Positions 24,238 through 36,005 of a stretch of DNA of 64,000 bases are shown here, piece after piece (within the stretch, counting starts at the first letter, position 1; each line of letters begins with the position of its first letter). Both the position numbers and the translations under genes were made by a program. The notes beneath the pieces were generated by a model, which made no database searches, was not told where the DNA came from, and saw nothing but the letters and a program-made list of their open reading frames with translations. The DNA is from Beta vulgaris subsp. vulgaris (lineage: Eukaryota > Streptophyta > Magnoliopsida > Caryophyllales > Amaranthaceae): NCBI RefSeq assembly GCF_026745355.1, contig NC_079207.1, positions 31,664,408-31,728,407 of the forward strand. Direction: 5' to 3'.

Positions 24238-24247
24238 TGTTGCGTCT

Positions 24248-24266
24248 CCCCACAGAAGGCGCCAAA
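24248..24266 (-). other. Primer binding site of the Tat-like element
   Basis: On the minus strand TTTGGCGCCTTCTGTGGGG follows the LTR end directly. The TGGCGCC core is the primer site seen in Tat/Athila-type gypsy elements. Confidence 0.8.
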
Positions 24267-24892
24267 TGTTACGTAGTGCTAGACTCGTAAATAAATACTA
24301 CTATCCTCAACAATAGGTTCAACAATAGGGACTTGTGCAACAATGCCTGGACCCAAAACTCGAACCTGAGCTCCGCCTTTAGACCTGCAAAAGGGACCCA
24401 CCCTGAAGGTTTGGGTGGTATTTCCCCCTCCGAAACTTAAGTCAGGTATCAGGAGTAGAAAGGAAACTTTTAGAGAGAGAAAGTAGAGAGAGAGAGAGAA
24501 TTTATGGCAGAATAACAGTACACTGCTCTGAAAAACGTACCTTTCCCCTGATTTCAGTGACTATTTATAGTGTCTAAAATGACTACTGTACCTTGATATC
24601 ACCCTAATTTGGGGGCATCTGATTGGCTAAGCAACAATGTGGTGACACGTGGCAATTGTTGATTGGAGAGGACACCTCAGCCTTTTACAGAATATGTGTT
24701 TTACCTCTACTGGGCCTAATTACAATTTTGGGCCAGAAGAAGGGTTTTAGTACATCTTTTTCTCAAGAAAGTGTACTTTAGTCCATACAAGCTTATGACC
24801 CATGTACTTTATCAGAATAAGATAGTGCCACTTGTAGGGCTGTAATAGAGCCACATGTCACATTTATAGCCGTTGATTTTTAGGCTACAACA
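24267..24892 (-). repeat. 5' LTR of the Tat-like element
   Basis: 626 bp, paired with 13369-13993. The primer site adjoins its left edge, so this is the upstream LTR in element orientation. Outside it lies AGTCT (24893-24897). Confidence 0.93.
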
Positions 24893-25360
24893 AGTCTCAA
24901 TATGTGTTTTTCAAGTATTAACTTCCTGTAATTATTACTAATTAAAAATTAAAGATGCATTGACATAACATAAAAGTAGTGTGAAACACGAATATTATCA
25001 AAAGATAAAGGCCCTGTTTGGCAATTAGCGGATAGTTGTTAGCCATTAGGTGATTGTATATGCTGATTTGACTAGTTGATTGCATTAGCATTTGTATAAA
25101 GGTTTTTGGTTGATAGCTGATAGCTGATTGTTAATTGATTGTGTAAAATGACCAATTAGGACAACAACTTAATATGTTAGGTTTAGGAATACCTAAGTAA
25201 GGGTAGTAATTTTATAGAATTTTAGGACATAAATGTAATTTTCTCTTTCATTTCCAAACCTCAAATATCAAAAAGCTTCTCGTCCCAACTTTTTTAAAAA
25301 GACTTCTTTGATCCTTTTAAAAAGTTATTTCAAACTTTTCTTTACCAAACAATCAAATTA

Positions 25361-26458
25361 GAGTTCGCATTGTGTCGGACGAGTCCGACACAATCAGCCC
25401 GTCGGACCACTTCACTTGAGTTTCAGGTAGTCTTCATTTTTTTCAGGTAGTCTTCATTTTTTTTTAGGTAGTCTTCATTTTTTTCAGTTAGTCTTCATTT
25501 TTTTCAGTTAGTCTAAATGAAAGTAAGTTACCTCTAAATGAAAGTAACTTAGGTCTAACTGAAAGTAACTTAGGTCTAAATGAAAGTAACTTAGGTCATT
25601 TTTTTTCAGGTAGTCTTCATTTTTTTTTTCAGGTAGTCTTCATTTTTTTTCAGTTAGTCTTTTTTTTCCAGTTGGTTTCAAGTATTTTTAAACACCAACT
25701 GAAACATATAAAACACCAACTGAAAGAAATAAAGAACTAACTGAAAGAAATAAAGAACTAACTGAAAGAAATAAAGAACTAACTGAAAGAATAAAAAGAC
25801 CAACTGAAAGAAATAAAAAACGAACTGAAAAAATACAAAAACTAACTGAAACAATACAAAAACCAACTGACCTTCACTCTCCTCAACCTCACCAATATCT
25901 TTCAGTTCCATGATTGCTAACCTTGCGCTTCTTTACTTATCATCTTTCATCATTATTTCAGTCTGGTGTTTACTTATCATCTTTCATCATTCCAATGTCT
26001 TTTTTTTTTCAGTTACTTATCATCTTTCATCATTCTTTCAGTTCCATGATTGCTAACCTCACCAATATCTTTCAGTTAGAAACACCAACGAGTCTTCATC
26101 TTTCATCATTCTTTCAGTCTTACGCTTCTTTACTTATCATGTTGGCGATTTCCATGATTGCTAACCTTGCTTTATTTCTCGTCTCTGATGTTTCGTCTAC
26201 TGCCACCTCCGCAGGTAGTGGTGTAACTGAGGTGGGTTTTTCCGGCGACATTTTCTCTCTCCTCAGTCCTCAATATGGGTGCGTAAATGGTGTTTGTGGG
26301 ATGCGACGGAGTTAGTGGTGGTTGAGTGAGAAGGAGGGAGGGGTAAAGGGAAAGAAGGGCGGCAATTGTCTGCGTTCTCTTACTAAGGCCATTTGAGTAT
26401 TGGGCTCAGCCCGTCTGACAGTAAGTATTGGTCAGACAGTCTGACCCAATACTTTCAC
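25361..26458 (-). mobile_element. Mutator-like element, copy 1 (1,098 bp)
   Basis: ATCAAATTA occurs on both sides (25352-25360 and 26459-26467), a perfect 9-bp duplication typical of Mutator-superfamily transposons. Each end holds a near-perfect palindrome: TTGTGTCGGAC paired with GTCCGACACAA at the left, and a similar TTGGTCAGAC/GTCTGACCCAA pair at the right. On the minus strand the part at 26300-26130 reads MSPEKPTSVTPLPAEVAVDE at its start, which may be captured host coding sequence. Next to it is a TTCAGTTGG-type repeat tract. No transposase is present. The sister copy lies at 48003-49101 in the opposite orientation. Confidence 0.85.
25425..25880. repeat. Degenerate short repeats inside Mutator-like copy 1
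   Basis: The left block repeats CAGGTAGTCTTCATTTTTT and the right block repeats GAAAGAAATAAAGAACTAACT. The two blocks are roughly inverted with respect to each other. A minus-strand frame of repeated FFQLV units results; this is a product of the repeat. Confidence 0.85.
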
Positions 26459-26546
26459 ATCAAATTATAGGATTGACTAATCAACTACTCTAATATGACT
26501 TCAAATCTTTAATTTTGTCCCAAACTTTTCTTTATCAAACAGGGCC

Positions 26547-27373
26547 AAGTAAAATCAAATTATTGCAATTAATAGGAGTATTATACTTTCGACCCATTCG
26601 TTTTCACTTTCCATCGAGTTAGACAACATGTGTAAGTGGACTACGTTGTCAATGTTTTGCGCTTTCGTTTTCTTGGTACTAAAAGTGTAAAGTTGCGAGA
26701 TTGTAGTACATGGACCACCAAAAAGAATTCTGCATATGTCTTTTCACTTGGATCATCTACTTGTCTTCTCTCTCTTTCATTGGATTGGGCCTTGTGTGAG
26801 CACCCACATGTGCACACACTTATACTACAGTCCACCAAGGTATCTCGTCGCATATCCTTTGATTGTTGTATATCAATACACCTATATTGATTAGTGATTA
26901 AGCTTATTTTTGCCTGTTTTTCAGATCTCCACTTCTCTAGTTGCTTCTTGAGCTGTGAGCATATAACGACATTCTTTATTAGGAAAGTAAACTACGCAGA
27001 CAACCCGAATTCCCTAGTTACCCTATTGGGCTAAGTACATATTTAACGAAAATGTATGAAATAAAAAGATTTTATCTGTAAAGACTACCTAGTACAAAAT
27101 CTTCTGTCCAAAATTTTAATACAATAACTCGCATGATGAGGACAACCAAAAACAAATCATCTTCTATTTTACAGTTTCTCAGTGCATGCTGTACGAAGTT
27201 GTAGTACATCCACTCATTCCCTTAGAACAATAATGCACATTACAGTATCATACAATTGCGAATATGAAATTGAACAAAGAGCTAGAGTAGATTTTTAACC
27301 TAAATGACAGGAAGTATTTCAGCAAACAATTATAATAATAATTATAATAGTATGTATATAAAAACAAAATCAA
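26547..27373. other. Intergenic, 3' side of the lipase-like gene
   Basis: Mixed sequence without recognisable gene or repeat ends. The part next to 27374 is AT-rich and would contain the 3' UTR and polyadenylation signals of the minus-strand gene, but no single signal stands out. Confidence 0.35.
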
Positions 27374-30300
27374 TCAAGATGAGCATCTTGTGTCAAGCCA
27401 TTCGATAATATCATCAAAGACGGTGAAAATTGCATCGTCAGGTTCACCTTCAAGAATCGAATGATAGCCTCCTTGATAGAGTTTTATGGTCTTATCCTTG
27501 CTACATGCTTTCTCGTAAAGAAATTTACTCACATTTGGATCTGTCACCATATCTGCTGCTCCATGAATAACCAACAAGGGAGAGCACACCTGCAATTCCA
27601 TATAATAACCAACAGATCAATGTTAAATGCACTTTTACATATCTCGATATATTATTTTAACCACAAATATCTATAATTACACATAAAAAAAAATTATAGG
27701 AATTACATTTTATGAAAGTATGTCACGAGATTCCACTTGACTATGTTTTTCATTATGTATAAAGAGATTCCACTTGACTATGTTTTTCATTATGTATAAA
27801 TTACAAATCTTAGTCAAAGTGAAAAGTGTGAATAGTGAAAAAGTGCATTTGTTACATTTAAAAAGAAGTATTAGACGTTTTATACAATTGATGTTGAAGA
27901 AGATCTGATCAAAGGTTATGCAATGTCCAACCTTGTTGACATTTGACTCAATTTCACTTGTGACCTTCAGAATCTCCATTGCAGTCTTTAGTCGCACACG
28001 ATCAGAGTAACAGATCATGTTGTAATAAGCCTGAGGGACACATAATTGAAAAGAATAACTGATCAAGGGTAATATGAGAAAGTTCATCTAATGTAGAAAA
28101 GGAGTTGAATCATAATCTCAACGGAGTTCATGAAATCCCAAATACAAACTAGTGGTATTCGACCTACCAAGGCCAAGTGTTAAAGAAAATATGAATTTCT
28201 AAGGAGAGATCAAAGACGAACCATTTCCCTGTACTTGTAGTTTCTAAATGCAAGCTCTGCTAGGTCTTTGGTTGGAAAAAACTTGACTTCTGGAATAACA
28301 TTCGAGAGGACATTTGCAACTTTTAATACAGCAGCAGGGGGCATAACTTCCTCTGCAACCTTCAAATCACACAAAGGGTCAGAAAAATCTCTAACCAATA
28401 AAGTAAAATTTAGTGTATAGCTGTAACCATACAAACGTCATGACAGTAATTTCAGAAGATGACTTTCACGAATAGTAATGTGTAGCTTGCTACTCCCTCT
28501 GTCTCAATGCATAATACATTATTAGGAAACATGTGTAGCTTCACTTCAAACATTGACAATACTTTGCAACAAGCAAATTCAAAAAACTTTACCAATCTTT
28601 TGGGACAAGGCATTAAGAATGCGAATTTAACTTTTGGCCCATCAATATAAATTGGCGGAATGAAACTAATCAAATTTCACCAATCTAAGGCCAATAATCT
28701 AAAGGAGAGCAATATTCCTATTAGTGTATGATAATATTGATATGGAATGTGAGCCAAATAAATTCAAGTAAGCTGCAACATTCACACTGCCTTAGAAAAT
28801 CACCTTGACTCTGACTCTAGTACAATCAATAACCAGCGACAGCCTAAACGCTGGACTCACGTATAACATAACATTGGACTTATCACATATCTATTGATTA
28901 TGGTACTTAGACTTTTTACTTTATTTCAAGGACTTTCCAATTCATGCAATGTTCAAAGAAGCAAAGTGAAACTCAATGTTAAGAGTTTATACCGACAAAA
29001 TACAATCAATTAAGATATAGGAAATGCGTGCTGCTCAATATATATACAGTTTGCAGCTTCAAGTGCACGATCCAAACAGCTTCAAGTTTGGTTAACGTAC
29101 TTTACACATAGGAGCAACAAGAATCATGCCGTCCCATTGATCAGGTTCTTTAAGATGAGTTTTCAATGCAACTGCACCACCCATAGACTGACCAAAAATG
29201 AAACGAGGCAGGCCTTGCAACTCCGGCCTTCCTGTCATATTATAACTGAAGCACAATCAGCCAAAATTTTCAAATAAACTGTAGGCAAGAAAGAAAGAAC
29301 AGTGTCTATGAAATTGCTAATGTAATTCTAATACAGTACAACGCACCTTTAATTTTTGCATATTGTTCAATCACATTATCAACTAAATCATCAAAATTTG
29401 AAATGTATCCATGCAATCCATCAGACAGACCGAAACCAGGATGGTCCACAGCATATACTCCATACCCAGATCCTGCAATTCTTCTTGCAATACCTAAAAA
29501 CACAAAGTTTTTCTCAATGAATATAAAACAATTATAAGGCTAACGCGCAACATAATTTCATATATGATTCATTGTTCAAAACCCATAATACCTTCAAATA
29601 GAAAAGTGCAGGTATCACCATATCCATGACAAAAGCATACAACACCTTTAATTTGATCTCCTTCTTTTGGCAACCAGCTCTTACAAAAAATCTCCTGCCC
29701 TTTTGAGTTCAACTCGTACCACTACAAATTCAATTTAGAAGCATTCACATCATCAATTTAGTCCATATGATCCAACACAACTCGCTGCATCTTTTCATTT
29801 CTTTTTTTTTTTTTTTGTACTAGAAGTTAAACAAATTTCTTCCAATTTTACTATCTGAAACAAAATCAAAGTTATGTCCCAATTTATATGTAAGTTATCC
29901 GAATGTTTGCCATTTGTATAAACATTTTCCAACTGCATAAACATTGATATTTTTACTACTTCCCAAGTCCCAACTAATAAAAGCTGCTTCTTTTTTTTTT
30001 TTTGAAATGGAACTTTTTGTTAACATGATTTACCACCCAGTAAATCTAAAATATGGGTTTTTGCTGAAAAAAAAAATCTCGAAGACAAAATTTATCAGAA
30101 AGAATAAATATCATATATTAAACTACAAAGATTAGAACCATTACCTCCTCTGTTCTGATCCCAGGAGGAGCAAGCTATATAAACAAAACCCAAGTCAACA
30201 TCTAGTCAAACGTCAAAGAAATTTCAAAGCTTCTTTTTTTGTAAAAGCTAAATAAATAAACAGAGTCAATGATAATAGTACTAAATTAGTAATCTTATAG

Positions 30301-30657
30301 AACATTTAACTATATTTAGTAACAAAATCTAATTAACAGAAAAATAATAACCTTAAACAAAACATGATCAAGTTGCCGATGAAACTGAATGAAAGCAGAT
30401 CGGACTCGTCTGCGTGCAGGAGCATGATCAAGATTTAGAGACGCAATCTCATAAAGTTCATCACTTAAATCTTCAAGTCCTTTCTTTCTCCTTGTCTTAG
30501 CCATTATAGCCTTTAGATTAGTGAGGCTTGATTTCTGAGCCGATGATTGCTGATGACATTTGATGACAGGAAATGAATGATATTGAGAGAGTTTAGAAGT
30601 GTGATTAAAAAATGGTGAAGGAGATTGTAGGAGGGTTAAGGAGAGAGATGATTTCAT
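27374..30657 (-). CDS. Monoacylglycerol lipase / caffeoylshikimate esterase-like protein
   Basis: An alpha/beta hydrolase of the plant MAGL/CSE-like family, hydrolysing acylglycerols or related esters. Eight exons join cleanly: 30657-30352, 30174-30145, 29721-29592, 29493-29347, 29231-29101, 28359-28222, 28030-27932 and 27589-27374, all GT-AG, giving 398 residues and a stop at 27374. Residues 1-50 are Ser/Thr-rich and basic, like a chloroplast transit peptide. Next comes LSDELYEIASLNLDHAPARR, typical of the longer members. HGYGDTC (His144) forms the oxyanion-loop region. The nucleophile is Ser220 in FGQSMGG, and HGAAD (Asp340) and GGYHS (His370) complete the triad. The gene looks intact. Substrate cannot be told from sequence. 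Intron 5 (0.74 kb) has a weak Stowaway-like CTCCCTCTGTCTCA motif near 28493. Confidence 0.93.
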
Positions 30658-30990
30658 GTTGCTTGGTTGGTGGAAGAAAAATCCGTTGAAGTTAATGCAG
30701 ATTTTGCAGGTGAAAATGTGTTATTAATGTTGTTTTTGGCAAAATGGAGAAGTATTTGTTTTTTCTTGGCCAACTTTAGAGGCGGGCATGTGGCAAATAT
30801 GTAGACAGGGCAGGTTTAGACTTTGTTTTAGCCAAAGAGACGGAATAGATGAGAACATGCAAGGAGCTCATAACACAGGGTTTTAAAATTGTAAGGATCT
30901 TAAAGTATATCATGTTAAAAAACTTACTTTATATTTAAGGAAACAATTTTCATTTTTCACCTTTGATAAATTTTTTAATAATCAATCTCT
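30658..30990. other. Promoter/5' UTR side of the lipase-like gene
   Basis: Only 333 bp separate the start codon from the copia LTR, so the proximal promoter must lie here or in the transposon. I saw no clear TATA box in the expected place. Confidence 0.35.
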
Positions 30991-31224
30991 TGTGAGAAAT
31001 ATGGAAAGAGAGAAGTTATATATCAGAGAGTGTATTGTATTCGTATTGATGTAAAATCGATTTCTTACATCAATGGTATTTATAAGCAAAAATTTTCTAA
31101 TGTGCAGAATTGTAAAATTCAACGACAATGCGCGACACAAGAAAAGTTACCTGACATGCATTAAATGCATCCAGGAAATGTGGACTTCACATGTGAACAG
31201 TGGAATTTTCCATTCCACTGTTTC
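30991..31224 (-). repeat. 3' LTR of the copia element (end lost)
   Basis: It matches 37369-37601 from TGTGAGAAATATGG to CCATTCCACTGTTTC. The last bases (CTTAACA in the other LTR) are replaced by inverted reverse-transcriptase sequence. The minus strand has a TATAAATACC box. Confidence 0.85.
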
Positions 31225-31313
31225 AGATATCTATATGAAAGTTCCTGATGGATTAAAACTACCAGAAAATCACATGCCTAAAGAGATGTTTTCAATAAAA
31301 TTGAAAAAATCAC
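31225..31313 (+). pseudogene. Inverted fragment of copia reverse transcriptase
   Basis: The plus strand reads MKVPDGLKLPENHMPKEMFS, a copia reverse-transcriptase segment. The same sequence lies in normal orientation on the minus strand at 32588-32501, forming an inverted repeat of about 88 bp with a nearly identical sequence. Confidence 0.85.
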
Positions 31314-31800
31314 GGTAAAAACAAAATCCCAAAATTTATACCTTGCCAAAGGATTTCAAAAACCCATTAAAGACCAACAACAACAATAACAACGCCACTG
31401 ACGCGCAACGGCAGCGACAACACCAGAACACCCACTGAACACCCACCGAACACCGACATTAGCAACACAGAAGCAGAGGAGACAAAACAACAGAGGAGCA
31501 GCAGCAACAACAGTAAAACGAGACCCACAAAAGAGAGAAGAGGAACGAAGACTAGCAGTGGCAGTAACAATGCGTCGGCAACACCGGAGCAACGACAGAA
31601 CGCCGGCGAAAGACCACCGACTGAGAATTGCCCACAGCAACAGAAATCCCGAGTAAACAAGAGAAAGGACATGCGAGAATGGAAACCGAATAATTTAGGG
31701 TTTTTATCTTTCTAGAACTCGTCAGAGAATTAGTCTCCATTTAAGGAGTTTAGATGAAGTTCAAAAACTGAAACATTGGAACTTTTCTCCTTTTTGACAC
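31314..31800. other. Foreign insertion in the copia element
   Basis: Sequence rich in CAACAACAA and GCAGCA motifs that has no place in a copia element. Read on the minus strand it resembles a GC-rich LTR leader, and it is similar in character to 46960-47340. Open frames here overlap in three frames and show no domain. Confidence 0.4.
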
Positions 31801-32079
31801 CATCAGAGAAGATGATGATATATGGTTGTGTTGTCTTTGACAACAACTGACACGAGTAAAGGAAGAGATAAATGATAGATTTGTTTTTCTTTATTTTGTT
31901 TTAAATTACTAAACTCAGCTTGTTTCAATAGAATAAAACTAATTTCATATTTGTACTTAGGTAAAATTAATTTTATAAGTAATTCATAATTCTCAAGATA
32001 TTTGCATACTAACATTATCATATAATTAATTAGACTTAATAAAATGTAATTAACCCTTAGCTTAATTAATGCTGCTGAA

Positions 32080-32944
32080 AAGTATGGACTATTACAGATA
32101 AAATAGTCCAAGATCTTGTGTTCCTCGAAGATAGCGTAATAAGTGTTTAACTCCATTCCAATGTCTCTTTGTTGGTGCATTGTTGTATCTAGCTAACAAG
32201 TTTACTGAAAAAGCATGTCAGGTTGAGTATTGTTAGCCAAGTACATTAAGGCACCAATTGCATTTAGATATGGTACTTCAGGGCCAAGAATTTCTTCGTT
32301 TTCTTTTCGTGGTCTGAATGGATCATCTTTCTAATTCAGGGAACGCACTACCATTGGAGAACTTATTAGGCGGGCTTTGTCCATGAAAAAATGTTTCGGA
32401 ATTTTTTCTATATAGTTTGATTAATGGACAAAAATCCCATTTCTTAGAATTCACTAAGATGATTATACCACATTCTTCCAGACTGTTTTAACCCATAGAG
32501 TGATTTTTTCAATTTTATTGAAAACATCTCTTTAGGCATGTGATTTTCTGGTAGTTTTAGCCATCAGGAACTTTCATATAGATATCTGTCTCAAGTGAGC
32601 CATACAAATATCGTCACACACACATCAATCTCATTTGAATCCTTTCGAAACTGATAAACTTACCAGAAATCTTAGTGTAGTTGCATCGACTACTGGAGAA
32701 TATGTCTCATCATAATCAATCCCTGCATTTGCGACAAGCCTTGGGCTACTAATCTTGCCTTATATCTAGTAACCTCATTTTTCTCATTTCGTTTTCTCAC
32801 GAATACCCATTTGTACCCAACTGGTTTTACACCTTTTGGTATTTGGGTTATTTGACCGAATACTTCACGTTTTTCAAGTGATTCTAATTCTGCTTGAATT
32901 GCCTCTTTCCATTTTGGCCAATCTTTTACGGCGACATTCATCAA
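32080..32944 (-). pseudogene. Copia reverse transcriptase/RNase H remnant
   Basis: From 32944 downward the minus strand reads DWPKWKEAIQAELESLEKRE and PVGYKWVFVRKRNEKNEV, the start of the copia reverse transcriptase, then breaks. Further on come LYGLKQSGRMWYNHL, then ILGPEVPYLNAIGALMYLAN and HWNGVKHLLRYLRGTQDLGL. The segment containing the catalytic YxDD motif was not found, and frames change repeatedly, so no active enzyme can be made. Confidence 0.88.
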
Positions 32945-33155
32945 CTGTATTTGGTCTAATCATTTTCATCGTATGTCATTTCAACCGCTATCGAGTAAGC
33001 AAAAATTTCATTCAAGACAACATCTTTTCGATTCCATTGTCTCTTTGTAGAAACATAATTAATTGAAGTTTCATTGTTGTCTATGCTTTCATGTTCCTTT
33101 TCTTCTGGAACACGTTTTCCTTATTTTTTTGTTTTCATCATGCTCTGTTGGAGAT

Positions 33156-34771
33156 TTATATTAATTTCGTTCGTTGTCTCCCTTGCCTTTTCATTTTTCT
33201 CGGTTTTAAATCTTTAGAACCGGGTGGTCTGCCACGTTTTCGACGTGCTATTGACTCATTTTCAATGGCCTTATTGTCATTAGGAATTTCAATCCGTTCC
33301 GGAGCATTCGCAGCAGGTACATGTGACTTTGTCACTTTCTTAGTTGTGAATGCATCTGGCAATTGGTTTGCAATACTTTGCAGATGAACAATTTTCTTGA
33401 CTTCTTGTTCACATGAATTTGTTCTCGGGTCCAGAAACGACATTTGCGATGCGTTCCATGTAATTTCCGATTTTATATTTTGTGGGTCCACTTTCTCTCC
33501 CCTAAGGATGGGAATACACTCATTAAAATGACAGTCGGCAAATCGAGCCGTAAATAGATCACCAGTTGTTGGCTCTAAATATTTGATAATTGATGGAGAT
33601 TCAAATCCAACATATATTCCCATCCTTCTTTGTGGACCCATTTTAGTAGTTGGGGCGGAGCAATAGGTACATGTACAGCGCACCCAAAAATTCTCAAATG
33701 TGAGATATTCGGTTCTCGACCAGATACTAATTGTAATGGTGAGAATTTGTGATAGGCTGTCGGCCTTAATCTTATCAATGTTGCCGCATGTAATATAGCA
33801 TGACCCCAAGTAGTAGATGGCAATTTTGACCTCATTATTAATGGTCTTGCAATTAATTGTAGTCTTTTGATTAATGATTCAGCAAGACCATTTTGTGTAT
33901 GTACATGAGGTACAGGGTGCTCAACAATAATCCCAATAGACATGCAATAGTCATTAAATGTTTGGGATGTAAATTCCCCAGCATTGTCTAATCTTATTTT
34001 CTTTATTGTATGATCTGGGAATTGAGTTCTTAATCGAATTATTTGAGCCAAAAGTTTTGCAAATGCAACATTTCTGCTTGACAGAAGGCTCACATGTGAC
34101 CATCGAGTAGAGGCATCAATTAATACCATGAAATAACGAAATGGTCCACATGCAGGTGAATAGGCCCACAAATATCTCCTTGAATTCTTTCTAAAAACAT
34201 TGGAGATTCAGTGGCAATCTTATTTATAGATGGTCTGATTATCAATTTGCCAAGTGAGCATGCAGAGCATGTTAATTCATTTGACCGAGGAATTTTGACA
34301 TTCTTTATAGAGTGTCCATTTGAGTTTTCAATGATTCTATGCATCATTCCTGTGCCGGATGGCCTAATCGGTCATGCCATAGAGTAAATGATTTTTTGTT
34401 ATCTAACTTCTGGTTAGATATCATATTAATTTCAATCGGACGTATATCTATGCGATATAGTCCCGAGGAAATTGCTGGCAATTTTTATAGATGTATTTCT
34501 TGCCGTTTTTCTCTGCCGTTAGGCATATGAATTCCTCTTTGTTCACTGTCATTGTTTCCAAATGGTAACCATTCTGACGTACATCTTTGAAACTTATGAG
34601 GTTCCTTCGAGATTTACTCGAATATAATGCGTCATTAATTATCAATTTTGTCCCATTTGGAAATATAATGCAAGCTTTTCCAGAGCCTTCAATTAGCTTG
34701 GCTGTCCCAGAAATTGTACTAACATTTGCTTGGAATATTGTAAGTTTTGAAAAATACTCTTTATTTTTCAA
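33156..34771 (-). pseudogene. Copia protease/integrase remnant
   Basis: Three overlapping frames show a pre-integrase part with ALYSSKSRRNLISF and LTCSACSLGK. The integrase core follows with LIDASTRWSHV, IRLDNAGEFTSQTF and HTQNGLAESLIKRL, giving D, D and E residues of a DDE core. A C-terminal region has GPQRRMGIYVGFESPSIIKY and a basic RKRGRPPGSK stretch. Frame shifts near 33800 and 34150 break the polyprotein. Confidence 0.9.
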
Positions 34772-34879
34772 TATGGTGTGTGTTGTCCCACTGTCCAGGA
34801 GACATTGTTCTTTGTTCCAACTTCATATTCATTCATAAATAATAAATACGATGATTAGTATAAGAAAAATACGTATTTT

Positions 34880-36005
34880 TATTAATAAGGGAACAAATAC
34901 ATGAAAGTGGAATATTTCAAATAAGCACATTAATCGATTGTGATCTAAACAAATTATTTTCAACTTCAGCATCATCCATAAAAAAATCTGAAACATCAAG
35001 GCTGGGCATGGATGTAGTGGCTTCATTAACAAAGTTTGCTTCAGCATTTTTTCCTTTGTTTTTTATTGAAGCTTGATATAGATCTACCAAATGTTTGGCA
35101 GTACGACATGTGCGGCCCCAGTGCCCAGTCATGCCACATCTATGGCAAGTATCATTTCCTTTATAGGACGTCTGCCTATTTCCAGATGATTGTCCCCAAT
35201 TTTTATCAGAATGTTTAAAATTATTATTTCTTGGGGAAAATCGGCCTCTTCCACGTCCACGCCCTCGGCCACGGTAATTACCACGTCCTCTCCCACGACC
35301 GTTGTAATTACCGCGTCCACCACTATGTATAGCATTTGCTTCTGGTGGATTAGAGCTTTCTATTGCATTTATCTCATGAGTGGCTGAAGACCCCGTAGGT
35401 CTAAGATTATGATTTTTCAGCAAAAGATCATTATTTTGTTCAGCCACAAGTAGTACTGAGATTAGCTCAGAGTACTTTTTGAAAGCTCTGAACCTGTATT
35501 GTTCTGCCAATATGATATTAGAGGCGTGGAAAGTGGAGAGCGTTTTGTTTATCATTTGCTCTTCTGTGATGGGATGATCACAATATCTTAACAATGATAC
35601 AATTCTAAACAATGTTGAATTGTAATCACTGACCGTTTTAAAATCCTGGAACCTCAGATTGGTCCAGTCATAATGTGCCTTTGGGAGAGCACATTTTTTT
35701 GATGCCCATATCTTTCATTTAGGCTATCCCATAGTTCTTTTGGATCATCCACAAGTAGATATTCACTTTTTAAACTTTCATGTAAATGATGTCTTAGGAG
35801 GACTAAGGCTTTTGCCTTTTCTTGTACAGTCGCAATTTTAACTGATGCGGCTGTTGTAGTTGCATCCCCTTGTTGGGTTGTCACATCTTTAATTGTATGT
35901 TCCAGTCCTTGGGCCTTTAAATTCATTTGGGTCCACCGTCCATTCTAAAAACTTTTGCCCAGATAGATCTAGTATGTTAAATTGTCTTTTCACTAGATCT
36001 CCCAT
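34880..36005 (-). pseudogene. Copia gag remnant with CCHC zinc knuckle
   Basis: Gag starts at a minus-strand ATG at 36005 (MGDLVKRQFNILDLSGQKFL), shifts frame near 35930 and again near 35640. It continues with the copia gag core (ALVLLRHHLHESLKSEYL, ELWDSLNERYGHQ), a GRGRGRG-rich basic tract and the zinc knuckle CHRCGMTGHWGRTC (35133-35092 region). Two or more frameshifts make it a pseudogene. Confidence 0.9.

Larger units (their letters stand above)
13369..24892 (-). mobile_element. Non-autonomous Ty3/gypsy element (Tat-like), nested
   Basis: Two near-identical LTRs (13369-13993 and 24267-24892) begin TGTTACG and end ACAACA in plus orientation. AGTCT lies directly outside both (13364-13368 and 24893-24897), so both LTRs belong to one insertion. 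The primer binding site and gag lie next to the right-hand LTR on the minus strand, so the element reads right to left. After removal of two nested solo LTRs it is about 6.3 kb. There is a broken gag, no detectable protease, reverse transcriptase or integrase, and a 65-bp tandem array before the 3' LTR. Lineage is inferred from the TGGCGCC-type primer site and the 3' tandem array, both typical of Tat/Ogre elements. Confidence 0.9.
25010..26546. mobile_element. hAT-like MITE split by a Mutator-like insertion
   Basis: The left end GGCCCTGTTTGGCAA and right end ATCAAACAGGGCC are inverted repeats. The flanking 8-mers AAGATAAA and AAGTAAAA agree at 6 of 8 positions. The interior is interrupted at 25361-26458. 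Without that insertion the MITE would be about 430 bp. Confidence 0.65.

Noticed and set aside
28491..28620. Stowaway MITE in intron 5 of the lipase-like gene
   Set aside because: Only one end resembles the terminal repeat (CTCCCTCTGTCTCA); no matching opposite end with TA flank was found.
31356..31740. Three overlapping minus-strand frames rich in Leu, Val and Cys
   Set aside because: Three frames being open at once reflects GC-rich, low-complexity sequence; no start context, domain or continuation was found.
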